Notes: a model not told the origin generated them from the letters alone. Shown: positions 27,695-37,249, counted from the stretch's first letter. The stretch: DNA of 64,000 nucleotides from Pseudomonas sp. GOM7 (GCF_026723825.1 NZ_CP113519.1:3534001-3598000); one strand, 5' to 3'. A program made the numbers and translations.

Positions 27695-28831
27695 TCAATC
27701 ATCCCGGCGCAGATCCTGGGGAATCGGCAAGTCCGGCAACGGGCCGGGGCGTTTGGCCTTGCCCGCCTGGAACTGGCGGAGCTGGTAGACATAGGCCAGC
27801 ACCTGGGCCACGGCCAGGTAAAGACCGGCGGGAATTTCCTGCTCCAGTTCGGTGGAGTAGTAGACCGCCCGCGCCAGAGCCGGCGACTCGAGCACCATGA
27901 CCTTGTGCTCATTGGCGATCTCGCGAATCTTCAGGGCGATGAAATCGTTGCCCTTGGCCAGCAGTACCGGGGCACCGCCCGAGTTGGGGTCGTACTTCAG
28001 CGCCACGGCGAAGTGGGTCGGGTTGGTGATCACCACGTCGGCCTGCGGCACGGCCTGCATCATGCGCCGTTCGGCCATCTCGCGCTGCAACTGACGAATG
28101 CGCCCCTTGACCTCTGGCTTGCCCTCGGAGTCCTTGTATTCGTCCTTGACCTCCTGCTTGGTCATCATCAGCTTCTGCTTGTGGCTCCAGAGCTGGAACG
28201 GCACATCCACCGCCGCAATCAGGATCAGCCCGCAGGACAACCAGAAGGCGCTCCAGCCGACCACGGTGAGGCTGTGCAGGATCGCCGGCTCCACCGGCTC
28301 GTTGGCGATGGCCAGCAGGTCGTCCTGATCCGTGGCCAGCACCAGCAGGGCCACCGCCAGGATCACCAGGAACTTGGCAAAGGCCTTGAGCAGTTCCACC
28401 AGCGCCTGTACCGAGAACATGCGCTTGAGGCCCGCCAGCGGGTTCATCCGACTGCCCTTGGGCAACAGTGCCTCGCTGGAGAACAACCAGCCGCCCAGGC
28501 CGATGGGGCCGATCACCGACGCGATCAGCAGGACGATGAAGAAGGGCTGCAGGGCCAGCAGGGTCTGCTTGCCGTAGGCCAGCAGGTAGAGAGCCATGCT
28601 GTCTTCGCGCATCAGCACCTCGCGCGGCAGGCTGAAGGTGCCGCGCATCAGATCCAGCAAGGCGCCGCCAATCTGGGCGCCGAACAGGATCAGGGCCGCC
28701 GTGCCGGCAAAGGTCACCGCCAGGGTGTTGAGCTCCTTGGAACGCGCGATCTGGCCTTTTTTCCGCGACTCTTCGAGCCGCTTGCCTGTGGGTTCCTCGC
28801 TCTTGTCGGCGCCGCTCTCGCTTTCCGCCAT
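27695..28831 (-). CDS. flhB: FlhB, export switch protein
   Basis: A 378-residue protein. It has a polar N-terminus, four transmembrane helices, and a cytoplasmic domain with the autocleavage site NPTH (VVITNPTHFAVALKY), then the basic/Pro-rich tail. Cleavage between Asn and Pro and contact with FliK switch export from rod-hook to filament substrates. It is the last gene of the fliL-flhB operon; fliR ends 2 nt upstream. Confidence 0.96.
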   Translation of the reverse strand: MAESESGADKSEEPTGKRLEESRKKGQIARSKELNTLAVTFAGTAALILFGAQIGGALLDLMRGTFSLPREVLMREDSMALYLLAYGKQTLLALQPFFIVLLIASVIGPIGLGGWLFSSEALLPKGSRMNPLAGLKRMFSVQALVELLKAFAKFLVILAVALLVLATDQDDLLAIANEPVEPAILHSLTVVGWSAFWLSCGLILIAAVDVPFQLWSHKQKLMMTKQEVKDEYKDSEGKPEVKGRIRQLQREMAERRMMQAVPQADVVITNPTHFAVALKYDPNSGGAPVLLAKGNDFIALKIREIANEHKVMVLESPALARAVYYSTELEQEIPAGLYLAVAQVLAYVYQLRQFQAGKAKRPGPLPDLPIPQDLRRDD

Positions 28832-28833
28832 GG

Positions 28834-29610
28834 CTACCTCGTCTGGGCGAATTCGCCCAATTGCTGCAGGGCATCACTGGCAATGGCCTGGAACAGGCTG
28901 CCGAAGTCGGAGAGGCTGATCCAGAAGATCACCAGGCCCATGGCCAGGGTCAGCGGAAAGCCGATGGAGAAGATGTTCAGTTGCGGCGCCGCCCGTGTCA
29001 TCACGCCGAAGGCCAGGTTGATTACCAGCAGCGCGGTAACGGCCGGCAGGGTGAGCAACAGCCCGGCGCCGATCACCCAGCTAAGCTTGCCGGCCAGCTC
29101 CCAGTAGTGCTGCACCATCAGGCCCTGCCCTGGTGGCAAGCTGACGAAGCTCTCGGCGAGCACTTCCAGCACCACCAGATGGCCATTGATGGCCAGAAAC
29201 AGCAGGGTCACCAGCATCAGCATGAACTGGCCCAGCACCGGCACCGATACACCGTTGGTGGGGTCGACCATGGAAGCGAAGCCCAGACCCATCTGCATGG
29301 CGATGATCTGCCCGGCGACGGTGAAGACGTGGAAGAACAACTGCAAGACGAAACCGAGCATGACCCCGATCATGACCTGCTCGGCGATCAGCAGCAGACT
29401 GCGCAAGCTCAGCGCATCCACCTGCGGCATCGGCGGCAGGGTGGGCACCAGCACGACGCAGATGGCCAGCGCCAGGTACAGGCGCACGCGGGTCGGCACC
29501 AGTTGCGTACCGATGATCGGCATGACCATCAGCATGGAGGCGATGCGAAACAACGGCAGCATGAACTGGGCGATCCAGCCGCTGATCTGCGCGTTGCTCA
29601 ACTCCAGCAT
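28834..29610 (-). CDS. fliR: FliR, flagellar export gate subunit
   Basis: A 258-residue membrane protein with about six hydrophobic segments (LPLFRIASMLMVMPIIG, LYLALAICVVLVPTL, VMIGVMLGFVLQLFFHVFTVAGQIIAMQMGLGFA). This is the FliR/SctT family. It forms the core export channel with FliP and FliQ. It lies 13 nt after fliQ. Confidence 0.95.
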   Translation of the reverse strand: MLELSNAQISGWIAQFMLPLFRIASMLMVMPIIGTQLVPTRVRLYLALAICVVLVPTLPPMPQVDALSLRSLLLIAEQVMIGVMLGFVLQLFFHVFTVAGQIIAMQMGLGFASMVDPTNGVSVPVLGQFMLMLVTLLFLAINGHLVVLEVLAESFVSLPPGQGLMVQHYWELAGKLSWVIGAGLLLTLPAVTALLVINLAFGVMTRAAPQLNIFSIGFPLTLAMGLVIFWISLSDFGSLFQAIASDALQQLGEFAQTR

Positions 29611-29623
29611 CGTGCCCGCCCCA

Positions 29624-29893
29624 TCAGCCTATGAGGTACGGAATGTTCTGGATCAGGTTCTGGGTGTACTCCATCAACTGGCTGACCAGCCAGGGGCCGG
29701 ACCAGATCAGGGTCAGCAGCATGATCAGCAGGCGCGGCAGGAAGCTCAGGGTCTGTTCGTTGATCTGCGTGGCCGCCTGGAACATGGCGACGATCAGACC
29801 GACGACCAGGCTCGGCACCACCGCCAGGCCTACGATCAGCACGATCAGCCAGAGCGCTTCGCGAAACAGGTCAACCGCTACCTCGGGAGTCAT
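29624..29893 (-). CDS. fliQ: FliQ, flagellar export gate subunit
   Basis: An 89-residue protein with two transmembrane helices (ALWLIVLIVGLAVVPSLVVGLIVAMFQA and LLIMLLTLIWSGPWLVSQLMEY). The loop TQINEQTLSFLPRL is the family signature. The length is exact for FliQ. Confidence 0.95.
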   Translation of the reverse strand: MTPEVAVDLFREALWLIVLIVGLAVVPSLVVGLIVAMFQAATQINEQTLSFLPRLLIMLLTLIWSGPWLVSQLMEYTQNLIQNIPYLIG

Positions 29894-29903
29894 GCACGCC
29901 TCG

Positions 29904-30689
29904 CTATATGGTGCCGAAACTGGCGGCCAGTGTACCCATGATCAACGCCCAGCCATCGACCAGGACGAACAGCATGATCTTGAACGGCAGAGAAATGATC
30001 AAAGGTGAGAGCATCATCATGCCCATCGCCATGAGGATACTGGCCACCACCATGTCGATGATCAGAAACGGAATGAAGATCATGAAACCGATCTGGAAGG
30101 CGGTCTTCAGCTCCGAAGTGACGAACGCCGGCACCAGGATGGTCAGCGGCACGTCCTCGACACCGTTGAGGTCGGTGCGCTTGGACAGGCGCACGAACAG
30201 CGCCAGGTCGCTTTCGCGGGTCTGCGCCAGCATGAAGTCGCGTATCGGCCCCTCGGCACGGCTCAGCGCCTCCTGGGCGATGATCTCTTCGTTGAGATAG
30301 GGCTGCAGGGCATTGGTGTTTATCCGGTCGAACACCGGCGCCATGATGAACAGGGTGAGAAACAGCGCCAGGCCGACCAGGATCTGGTTCGATGGCGTGC
30401 TCTGCAGCCCAAGCGCCTGGCGCAGGATGGAAAAGACGATGATGATGCGGGTGAAGCTGGTCATCAGCATGACGAACGCCGGGATGAAGCTCAGCGCCGT
30501 CATGATCAGCAGAATCTGCAGGCTGACCGAATACTCCTGCTGACCCTCGGCATCGGTGGACAGGGTGATGGCCGGGATCGACAGCGGATTGTTGCCTGAC
30601 TGGATCAGCGAGCTCGCGCCTGGCGGATCCGCGGCGAACGCCAGTGAAGCGGCCAGGCTCAACACCAGCACCAGCAAGAAACGCAGCAT
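29904..30689 (-). CDS. fliP: FliP, flagellar export gate subunit
   Basis: A 261-residue protein with a cleavable signal peptide ([19 protein letters not shown]), followed by four membrane helices. It carries family blocks [35 protein letters not shown] and [28 protein letters not shown]. It forms the pentameric base of the export channel. Its start overlaps the last base of fliO. Confidence 0.96.
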   Translation of the reverse strand: MLRFLLVLVLSLAASLAFAADPPGASSLIQSGNNPLSIPAITLSTDAEGQQEYSVSLQILLIMTALSFIPAFVMLMTSFTRIIIVFSILRQALGLQSTPSNQILVGLALFLTLFIMAPVFDRINTNALQPYLNEEIIAQEALSRAEGPIRDFMLAQTRESDLALFVRLSKRTDLNGVEDVPLTILVPAFVTSELKTAFQIGFMIFIPFLIIDMVVASILMAMGMMMLSPLIISLPFKIMLFVLVDGWALIMGTLAASFGTI

Positions 30690-31117
30690 CAGGACTTGTC
30701 CTTCTGATCCTTGCCCAGCAGCTCCATCAGGCGCTGGGCGAATTCCGGGGTGGCGGGCTCGGCATCGGCCAGATGCACCGGCTCCTTGAGCACATGCAAG
30801 GGGGTGATGCGCCCGGCCGACAGGCCCAGCAGGATCTGCTCGCTGCCCACCTGCACCAGCACCAGACGATCACGTGGGCCCAGGGGCTGGGTGGCCAGCA
30901 ACTTGATCACCTGGCCAGTGCGCGGCGTCAGTTGCTGCACGCGGCGCAGCAACCAGGCCAGGGCGAAGATCAGGCCGATCACCAGCAACAGGCCCAGCAG
31001 CATCTGCCCCAATTGCCCGGCCAGCTCACCGCCCGCCGACGGCATGGCCTTGGCCGCGGGCTCGGCGGCCTGCGCCACCCAGGGCAGGCACAGCAGCAAT
31101 GCGAGTAGGCGGCTCAT
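30689..31117 (-). CDS. fliO: FliO, flagellar export accessory protein
   Basis: A 142-residue protein with an N-terminal signal sequence ([14 protein letters not shown]), then a transmembrane helix ([23 protein letters not shown]) and a short SH3-like cytoplasmic domain ([32 protein letters not shown]). It helps FliP assemble. It lies between fliN and fliP with 2-nt and 1-nt junctions. Confidence 0.93.
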   Translation of the reverse strand: MSRLLALLLCLPWVAQAAEPAAKAMPSAGGELAGQLGQMLLGLLLVIGLIFALAWLLRRVQQLTPRTGQVIKLLATQPLGPRDRLVLVQVGSEQILLGLSAGRITPLHVLKEPVHLADAEPATPEFAQRLMELLGKDQKDKS

Positions 31118-31119
31118 GG

Positions 31120-31596
31120 TCAGCGCAGCTTCTTGATACGTTCGCTGGGGCTGATCACATCAGTCAGGCGAATGCCGAACTTCTCGTTGACCACCACCAC
31201 TTCGCCATGGGCGATCAGGGTGCCGTTGACCAGCACGTCGAGCGGCTCGCCGGCCAGGCGATCCAGCTCGATCACCGACCCCTGATTGAGCTGCAGCAGG
31301 TTGCGGATGGTGATGTCGGTGTTGCCCACCTCCATGGAAATGGACACCGGTATGTCCAGGATCACGTCCAGGTTCGGCCCTTCCAGATTGACCGGCAGGT
31401 GATTGGTGGGCGGTGCACTGCCGAATTCTTCCATGGGCGCGCGGGGCGCTTGCGGCTTGGCAGCCTCCTGCGGCGCCTGCGCCGCGAGCATGGCATCGAT
31501 GTCCTCTTGGCCGGCATCGCCGGCTTCGGCCAGGGCTGCTGCCCACTCGTCGGCCAGCGCCTGCTCTTCGGGGGAAGTGTTTTCTTCGTCTGCCAT
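31120..31596 (-). CDS. fliN: FliN, flagellar C-ring switch protein
   Basis: A 158-residue protein. It has an acidic N-terminal region (residues 1-75) rich in Glu/Ala, then the C-terminal SpoA domain (LDVILDIPVSISMEVGNTDITIRNLLQLNQGSVIELDRLAGEPLDVLVNGTLIAHGEVVVVNEKFGIRLTDV in part). It forms the lower C-ring and binds CheY-P and FliH. Confidence 0.95.
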   Translation of the reverse strand: MADEENTSPEEQALADEWAAALAEAGDAGQEDIDAMLAAQAPQEAAKPQAPRAPMEEFGSAPPTNHLPVNLEGPNLDVILDIPVSISMEVGNTDITIRNLLQLNQGSVIELDRLAGEPLDVLVNGTLIAHGEVVVVNEKFGIRLTDVISPSERIKKLR

Positions 31597-31683
31597 GGTA
31601 GTTCCTCGCCTGGCTCCTGAATCTGTTTGAAATCTGTCGGGGTCAGGTCTGCCTATGCAGACCGGCCTGAGAAACCGCGTCCA

Positions 31684-32655
31684 TCAGCGCGGTCGTTCGA
31701 TCGGCTCCAGCACCTGCAGGGCCAGATTGCCACGGTGCGCGCCCAGCTTGACCTTGAAGGTGGGCACACCATTGGCACGCATCACGATGTTATCCGCCAT
31801 GTCCACCGGGATCACGTCACCGGGCTGCATGTGCAGGATGTCGCGCAGCTTCAACTGACGTCGCGCCACGGTGGCCCCCAGCGGCACGCTGACGTCAAGG
31901 ATGTCCTCGCGCAGCGCCTTGATCCAGCGCTCGTCCTGAGCGTCGACGTCGGACTGGAAACCGGCGTCGAGCATCTCGCGGATCGGCTCGATCATCGAAT
32001 AAGGCATGGTGACGTGCAGATCGCCACCGCCGCCGTCCAGCTCGATGTGGAAGGTGGACACCACCACCACCTCGCTGGGGCTGACGATGTTGGCCAGCGC
32101 CGGGTTGACCTCGGAGTTGACGTACTCGAAGTTGATGTCCATGACCGCGTGCCAGGCCTCGCGCAGGTCGACGAAGGCCTGATCGAGCACCATGCGCACC
32201 ACGCGCAGCTCGGTGGGGGTGAACTCGCGCCCTTCGATCTTGGCGTGGCGGCCGTCGCCACCGAAGAAGTTGTCCACCAGCTTGAACACCAGCTTGGCGT
32301 CGAGAATGAACAGCCCGGTGCCACGCAGCGGCTTCATCTTCACCAGATTGAGGCTGGTGGGTACGTACAGCGAGTGCACGTACTCGCCGAACTTCATCAC
32401 CTGTACCCCGCCGACGGCGACATCCGCCGAGCGACGCAGCAGGTTGAACATGCTGATGCGGGTGTAGCGAGCGAAGCGCTCGTTGATCATCTCCAGAGTC
32501 GGCATGCGCCCACGGACGATGCGATCCTGGCTGGTCAGGTCGTACTGTTTGACGCTGCCCGGTTCGGCTGCATCCTCGGTATCGACCAGGCCATCGTCCA
32601 CACCGTGGAGTAGCGCGTCGATCTCGTCCTGGGAAAGCAGATCCTGAACGGCCAT
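31684..32655 (-). CDS. fliM: FliM, flagellar C-ring switch protein
   Basis: A 323-residue protein. The N-terminal CheY-P-binding peptide contains the signature LLSQDEIDALLHGV. The middle CheC-like domain has the GGxG turn (NNFFGGDGRHAKIEGREFTP type, residues 140-165). The C-terminal SpoA domain is LGAHRGNLALQVLEPIE. It sets rotation direction. It is 12 nt after fliL. Confidence 0.96.
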   Translation of the reverse strand: MAVQDLLSQDEIDALLHGVDDGLVDTEDAAEPGSVKQYDLTSQDRIVRGRMPTLEMINERFARYTRISMFNLLRRSADVAVGGVQVMKFGEYVHSLYVPTSLNLVKMKPLRGTGLFILDAKLVFKLVDNFFGGDGRHAKIEGREFTPTELRVVRMVLDQAFVDLREAWHAVMDINFEYVNSEVNPALANIVSPSEVVVVSTFHIELDGGGGDLHVTMPYSMIEPIREMLDAGFQSDVDAQDERWIKALREDILDVSVPLGATVARRQLKLRDILHMQPGDVIPVDMADNIVMRANGVPTFKVKLGAHRGNLALQVLEPIERPR

Positions 32656-32667
32656 GATGACTCCCGC

Positions 32668-33189
32668 TTACTGCAATACGAAATTGGTGAACAGCACCTG
32701 TTCGACCACGGTGCTGCCGGTTTCCTTCTGCGCCACTTCCTGCACGCTGGCCAGTGCCTGCTGCAGGAGCATCTCCTTGCCCAGCGGCGTCTGCAGGGCC
32801 TTGAAGTCCTGGCCGGACAGCAGCATCACCAGGCGGTTGCGCAACACCGGCACATTGCCCTTGAGCTTCTCCATGCCGGCGGCATCGCGCCCCATCAGGG
32901 CCATGCTCACCTGCAGATAGCGGGTGCGCCCATCGACGTTGTAGTTCACCACGAACGCCGGCTGCAGATCCTGATAGATCGCCGGCTGATGCACCGGCGC
33001 AGCCGCAGCGGCCGCATCCTCGTGCGCGGGCTCCTCGGCCTTCTTGTCCTTGCTCAGGAAGAACCAGGTACCCCCGATGGAAAGGCCAACGGCCAGCAGC
33101 AGAACCACGACGATGAGAATGATGAGCTTGAGCTTGCTCTTGCCGCCGGGTTGCCCGTCCTCGGCTGGTGCTGCTTCTTTCTTAGCCAT
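32668..33189 (-). CDS. fliL: FliL, stator-associated protein
   Basis: A 173-residue protein. It has a cytoplasmic N-terminus, one transmembrane helix (LKLIILIVVVLLLAVGLSIGGTWFFL), an Ala-rich linker and a periplasmic stomatin-like domain (YLQVSMALMGRDAAGMEKLKGNVPVLRNRLVMLLSGQ). It is the first gene of fliLMNOPQR-flhB, downstream of a sigma54-type promoter. Confidence 0.94.
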   Translation of the reverse strand: MAKKEAAPAEDGQPGGKSKLKLIILIVVVLLLAVGLSIGGTWFFLSKDKKAEEPAHEDAAAAAAPVHQPAIYQDLQPAFVVNYNVDGRTRYLQVSMALMGRDAAGMEKLKGNVPVLRNRLVMLLSGQDFKALQTPLGKEMLLQQALASVQEVAQKETGSTVVEQVLFTNFVLQ

Positions 33190-33238
33190 GCCAATAATCC
33201 GTCGCTATCGAGGTTCTTTCTGCAATCAATGGGTTGGG

Positions 33239-33254
33239 AGCAAGTGTTATGCCA
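33239..33254 (-). promoter_or_regulatory. fliL: Sigma54 (RpoN) promoter for fliLMNOPQR-flhB
   Basis: The minus strand reads TGGCATAACACTTGCT, close to TGGCAC-N5-TTGCW with exact spacing, ending about 50 bp before fliL. It accounts for the 271-bp gap between fliK and fliL and fits the FleQ-dependent class known for this operon. Confidence 0.8.
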
Positions 33255-33329
33255 GCCTGTGAGGCCTGTTGTCCAACCTTGGGCTGCGGATTTAACAGCG
33301 CCAGCGGCTTGCTGTCATCCAAAATGCAT

Positions 33330-33361
33330 GCGCCCGAGTGATCTTGCGAACACTCGGGCGC
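33330..33361 (-). terminator. Terminator-like hairpin after fliK
   Basis: GCGCCCGAGTG (33330-33340) and CACTCGGGCGC (33351-33361) form a perfect 11-bp stem with a 10-nt loop. On the minus strand it is followed by ATGCATTTTGG, a weak T-run. It lies between fliK and the fliL promoter, so it likely insulates the fliL operon. Confidence 0.6.
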
Positions 33362-33460
33362 TTGTCAGTCTAGGGTCTGTTGCCGCTTCACGCACGGCGC
33401 GTCTTCACAACGACGGTTCCGTGCGGCCGTGTAATCCAGCCGGCAGGGGCCGCCTGGTCT

Positions 33461-34732
33461 TCAGGCGTAGTAGTCCACCAGCCCGCGGCCCATGCTCGTA
33501 CGCTCGCTACGAATCTCCTGCGGCACGCCTGAGATCAGCTCGTCACCGCCGCCCATGAGGCCGTCCCCTCGCCTCGACCCTGAACGCTCGTCGCCTTGCG
33601 CCTGCCCCTGCCAGCCACGGTTGAGCGACTGATCGGAAACGTTGGCGTCTGCCAGGTTCATGCCTTGCTGAGCAAACATGTCACGCAGGCGATGCATCTG
33701 CCCTTCCAGAGTTTCCCTCACAGCCGCGTTGGGGCTGGCGAAGGTGACCTGAGCGGCGTCCTGAGACATGTGCACGCGCACCTCGAGACGCCCGAGATCG
33801 GCAGGATCGAGCTGGATCTCCGCCGACTTGAGGTTCTGGCTGGACATCCACATCACCTTGTCCACCACCGCCTCGCTCCAGCCGCCCTGGTTCATCGCCA
33901 CCGGCTGACCCGGCACCACCGGCACGCGCGTGGCCACCCCGCTCTGCTGATTGATCGCCTGGGTCAGCGCCGAGAGCTTGCTGACGAACTGATCCGGGCG
34001 ATTGGGCTGGGCGCTCTCCTTGAGGCTTTCCAGCAGATCGCTGGCGCTCTTCTCGAGACCGACCTCCAGGGCCGGCTCCTCCCCTTCCGGGCTCGTCTCG
34101 GCCTGCTGCTTGCCCATGCTGGCCATGGCAGCCGCGAAATCCGTGCTGCTGGCCGTACGCGCGGCCTTGGCCTGGGTATCGGGTTGCGCCGTCGCCTGCG
34201 TCTTGGCCTGCTCTTCCAGTTGCGGCTGCAAGCGAACCATGGCATCGAGCGTCTCGCCGTCGGTTTCGGACTCGGCGGCGGCCTGGGCCGTGATGTCGGT
34301 GCTCACCTTGGCCTCCTTGGTGCCATCGATCAGCAGGGTCGGCAAGGCATCGCCCTCTGCGTCCGCAGTGGGCAACGGCTCTTCGCTGGGCTGCGGCGCC
34401 GTGCCGGTGAGGGCCATGGCCAGCAACGGATCGAGCGTCTCCTTCGACTCGTCCTCGGCCGGCAAGGTCTTGCCGTCGGCGGCAACCTCGGGCTGCTCAG
34501 CATCGCTGGCTTTTGCCGGTTCAGCCTCATCCTTGCTGGATGGCGCGCGCGCATCGGAGGACTTCCTGGCCTCGACGTTGCGCTCGCCGGCTTGCGTCTG
34601 GCGCTCCTTGGCATACACCTTGTCGAAGCTAGAAGGCTCGTTCTTGCTGGGCTCCGGCGCTCTCGCCGGGGGCTTGGCTCTGTTCTTTACCTCAGGCGCA
34701 GCCTGCAGGAGTGGTTCGGGCATCACAGGCAT
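33461..34732 (-). CDS. fliK: FliK, flagellar hook-length control protein
   Basis: A 423-residue protein starting MPVMPEPLLQAAPEVKNRA. It has a long, charged, Pro/Ala/Glu-rich N-terminal ruler region and a C-terminal Flg_hook domain near residues 290-375 (KSAEIQLDPADLGRLEVRVHMSQDAAQVTFAS...LRDMFAQQGMNLADANV). The C-terminal tail is Gly/Arg rich. It measures the hook and triggers FlhB. The start at 34732 is chosen over 34807, which would add a non-family leader. Confidence 0.93.
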   Translation of the reverse strand: MPVMPEPLLQAAPEVKNRAKPPARAPEPSKNEPSSFDKVYAKERQTQAGERNVEARKSSDARAPSSKDEAEPAKASDAEQPEVAADGKTLPAEDESKETLDPLLAMALTGTAPQPSEEPLPTADAEGDALPTLLIDGTKEAKVSTDITAQAAAESETDGETLDAMVRLQPQLEEQAKTQATAQPDTQAKAARTASSTDFAAAMASMGKQQAETSPEGEEPALEVGLEKSASDLLESLKESAQPNRPDQFVSKLSALTQAINQQSGVATRVPVVPGQPVAMNQGGWSEAVVDKVMWMSSQNLKSAEIQLDPADLGRLEVRVHMSQDAAQVTFASPNAAVRETLEGQMHRLRDMFAQQGMNLADANVSDQSLNRGWQGQAQGDERSGSRRGDGLMGGGDELISGVPQEIRSERTSMGRGLVDYYA

Positions 34733-34830
34733 GGACGCTCTCCGTCTGTTGGGTCGTGACGGTATCAGAGCAAAGGACGGGCCAACTGCGCATGAACAGG
34801 CGCACATGGGCCTCTCGGCCGCTTCGGGGA

Positions 34831-35184
34831 TCAGGGACGATAACGTTGACGTTCGCGCTTGAGCAGGATGCGCACGATGGCGAATTCACGCTCGATCTGC
34901 TCGATCAGCTCCGGCGCCAGCTCCAACGCCTCGCGCCGGCCGGCATCTTCGAGCTGCTTGCACAGCCCCGCCAGCATGGGCGCCCCCATGTTGCTACAGC
35001 TTCCCTTGAAGCTATGGGCAGCCAGGCGCAATGCCTGGGCATCGGCACGCTGCTCGGCCTGACGGATCAGGCGCAGGCGCTCTTCGGAGTCGACCACGAA
35101 GGTATCGAGCAACGAGGGATATTCGCCTTCCATGATGTCCTGCAGGGACGCAAGCACCGCGTCATCTAGATGAATATCGGACAC
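34831..35184 (-). CDS. hptB: HptB-like histidine phosphotransfer protein
   Basis: A 117-residue protein starting at GTG 35184 (SDIHLDDAVLASLQDIMEGEYPSLLD). It is a single Hpt four-helix domain with the phospho-His in AHSFKGSCSNMGA. With the two genes upstream it matches the Pseudomonas HptB-HsbR-HsbA module, in which Hpt phosphate input controls HsbR. The name is by domain order and synteny. Confidence 0.82.
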   Translation of the reverse strand: MSDIHLDDAVLASLQDIMEGEYPSLLDTFVVDSEERLRLIRQAEQRADAQALRLAAHSFKGSCSNMGAPMLAGLCKQLEDAGRREALELAPELIEQIEREFAIVRILLKRERQRYRP

Positions 35185-35218
35185 TACTGAGTCACTCCAT
35201 GAACGACAGCCCGGCGGA

Positions 35219-36901
35219 TTATGCCTCAGCGACCCAGCAAAACTCCACGCTGATCCCCTGCCGATCCCAGTAGCAGACATCGCTCAACTCGCGCACCAGC
35301 GCCAGACCACGCCCACATAGCGCAGAATCCGGGCTCGCTGGCGGCAGCATGTCAGGCAAACCCGGCCCACTGTCCTCGACCCGCACGATCAGGCGCCCAC
35401 CGCCGTCCTGCGGGCACAACTGCAGGTGGAAACGCACATAGCCTTCCTGCAGTTGCATCAGGCGCAGGCGGCGCTCACGGTAATACTCGGCAAAACCGCT
35501 GGCGTCACGCTTGAGCGCCGAATCCAGGCCCATCACGCCATGCTCCAGGGCGTTGGAATAGAGTTCGGTCAGCACCGTGTAGATTTCCCCGCCGCGCGGC
35601 CGTAGCGCCTGCACTTCCATCAGCAGCTGCAAGAGGTAAGGCAAGGGATTGGAATGACGTAGACTCTGTGCACGAAACTCGAAGCGGGCCGACCAGTTCA
35701 GCGGGCTGCTCTGCCCGGAATCGGCAAAGGCCAGCGAATGCGGCCGCGCTTCGTCCTCGTCGAGGCCGACCTGCAGCATGCTGACGTCATCGCGCTGCTC
35801 GCCGCGGAAGGCGGCCAGGGCCTCCTGGATTTCCTCGAACAGGGCATCGGGCTGCCGGTTGGCCTCCAGCACCCCGAGCAAACGGCTTTCACCGAACAGT
35901 TGCCCTTGGCGATCACTGGCCTCCAGCACACCATCGGTGAGCAGGAAGATGCGATCGTCCGGCTGCAGCGGGTACACCTCGCAGCGGTCGATGAAAGCCG
36001 CTGGTTCGAGAATGCCCAGCGGCAGGTGACGTGATGCCAGCACCTGATGCGGCCGCCCATCGCCATGCAGCAGATAACCATCCGGCAGACCGCCGTTCCA
36101 TACCTCCAGCATCCTGCGCTGACTGCCGATATGCAGCAGCGTGGCGCAACAGAACACGCCGACAGGCAGGATGCGCTTGAGCTTGGCATTGATCTCGCGG
36201 AGCACTTCGGCCAGGGCATGGCCCTTGGCCGTCATGCCATAGAAGACTTCGGCCAGCGGCATGGCGCCGATAGCTGCCGGCAGCCCATGCCCGGTGAAAT
36301 CGCCGAGCATCACATGCATGCCCCCGGAGGGCGTATAGGCGGCCAGCAGCAAGTCGCCGTTGAACAGCGCATAGGGCGATTGCAGGTAACGAATATTGGG
36401 GGCGTTGAGGCAACCGGCATGCGCCACCCGATCGAAGACCTCCTTGGCCACGCGCTGCTCGTGCAGGAGCTGCTCGTTGTGCCTGGCGATCATGTCGCGC
36501 TGCTCAAGCACGGTGGCCTGCAGGCGCCGCAGACGATCCATGGCCTTGATCTTGGCTTCGAGAATCACCCGATTGTAGGGCTTGGCGAGAAAATCGTCGC
36601 CGCCTGCCTCCAGGCAACGCACCAGGGCCTCGTTCTCGGTCAGAGAGGTGAGGAAGATGATCGGCACCAGCGCGTCGCCGGCCTGCTGCTTGATCCGCCG
36701 CGCCGCCTCGAAACCGTCCATCACCGGCATCAGCGCGTCCATCAGGACGAGCTGCGGACGCTCCTGCTCGAACAACGCGACGGCCTCCAGGCCGTTGCTG
36801 GCGGTGAGCGCGCGATGCCCCTGACGGCTGATGATGGTCGACAGCAGCATGCGATCGGCTGCGTTGTCCTCAGCGATCAGGATGGACAGACGCTCAGGCA
36901 T
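35219..36901 (-). CDS. hsbR: HsbR-like response regulator with PP2C phosphatase and kinase-type domain
   Basis: A 560-residue protein with three parts. The receiver domain (residues 1-125) has DD near 11-12 and acceptor Asp in LVLMDALMPVMDG. The SpoIIE/PP2C phosphatase (about 190-400) has GDFTGHGLPAAIGAMP and FLLTDGVLEASD. The HATPase domain (about 430-560) has ELYSNALEHGV and VRVEDSGPGLP. In P. aeruginosa the homologue acts on the anti-anti-sigma factor HsbA as both phosphatase and kinase. The hsbA stop is 3 nt upstream of its start. Confidence 0.85.
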   Translation of the reverse strand: MPERLSILIAEDNAADRMLLSTIISRQGHRALTASNGLEAVALFEQERPQLVLMDALMPVMDGFEAARRIKQQAGDALVPIIFLTSLTENEALVRCLEAGGDDFLAKPYNRVILEAKIKAMDRLRRLQATVLEQRDMIARHNEQLLHEQRVAKEVFDRVAHAGCLNAPNIRYLQSPYALFNGDLLLAAYTPSGGMHVMLGDFTGHGLPAAIGAMPLAEVFYGMTAKGHALAEVLREINAKLKRILPVGVFCCATLLHIGSQRRMLEVWNGGLPDGYLLHGDGRPHQVLASRHLPLGILEPAAFIDRCEVYPLQPDDRIFLLTDGVLEASDRQGQLFGESRLLGVLEANRQPDALFEEIQEALAAFRGEQRDDVSMLQVGLDEDEARPHSLAFADSGQSSPLNWSARFEFRAQSLRHSNPLPYLLQLLMEVQALRPRGGEIYTVLTELYSNALEHGVMGLDSALKRDASGFAEYYRERRLRLMQLQEGYVRFHLQLCPQDGGGRLIVRVEDSGPGLPDMLPPASPDSALCGRGLALVRELSDVCYWDRQGISVEFCWVAEA

Positions 36902-36903
36902 GG

Positions 36904-37209
36904 TCAGCCGATCTGGAAGAGTTGCTCGAAATTGGAGATGGCGAGGATCTTGCGCACGTCGCCGCTGCAGTTGAGCAGGCGGATCTGCGCCGAGTCGCCA
37001 CCGGCGTGATCGCGCAACAGCAGCAGCATGCCAAGCGCGGAGCTATCCAGATAGCTGGTTTCCTTCAGATCCACCAGATAGCGTTTAGGCGTAATGCTGA
37101 CGCGCTCGTAGGCATCGCGAAACTCCTGATGCGAGGCGAAATCGAAACGCCCGCGAATGGTGATGGTCAGCTCCTGGCCGTCGGCCGATGCTTGCGAGGT
37201 AATGCTCAT
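36904..37209 (-). CDS. hsbA: HsbA-like anti-anti-sigma factor (STAS)
   Basis: A 101-residue STAS domain: LTITIRGRFDFASHQEFRDAY, then the phosphorylatable serine segment LKETSYLDSSALGMLLLLRDHAG. In P. aeruginosa HsbA binds the anti-sigma factor FlgM when unphosphorylated, freeing FliA, and a diguanylate cyclase when phosphorylated. It is the first gene of the hsbA-hsbR-hptB unit; a good ribosome binding site (AAGGA) precedes the ATG. Confidence 0.85.
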   Translation of the reverse strand: MSITSQASADGQELTITIRGRFDFASHQEFRDAYERVSITPKRYLVDLKETSYLDSSALGMLLLLRDHAGGDSAQIRLLNCSGDVRKILAISNFEQLFQIG

Positions 37210-37249
37210 ACCGGGTTCCTTATCACAAAACTGTTCTCAGCTTAGCCGG

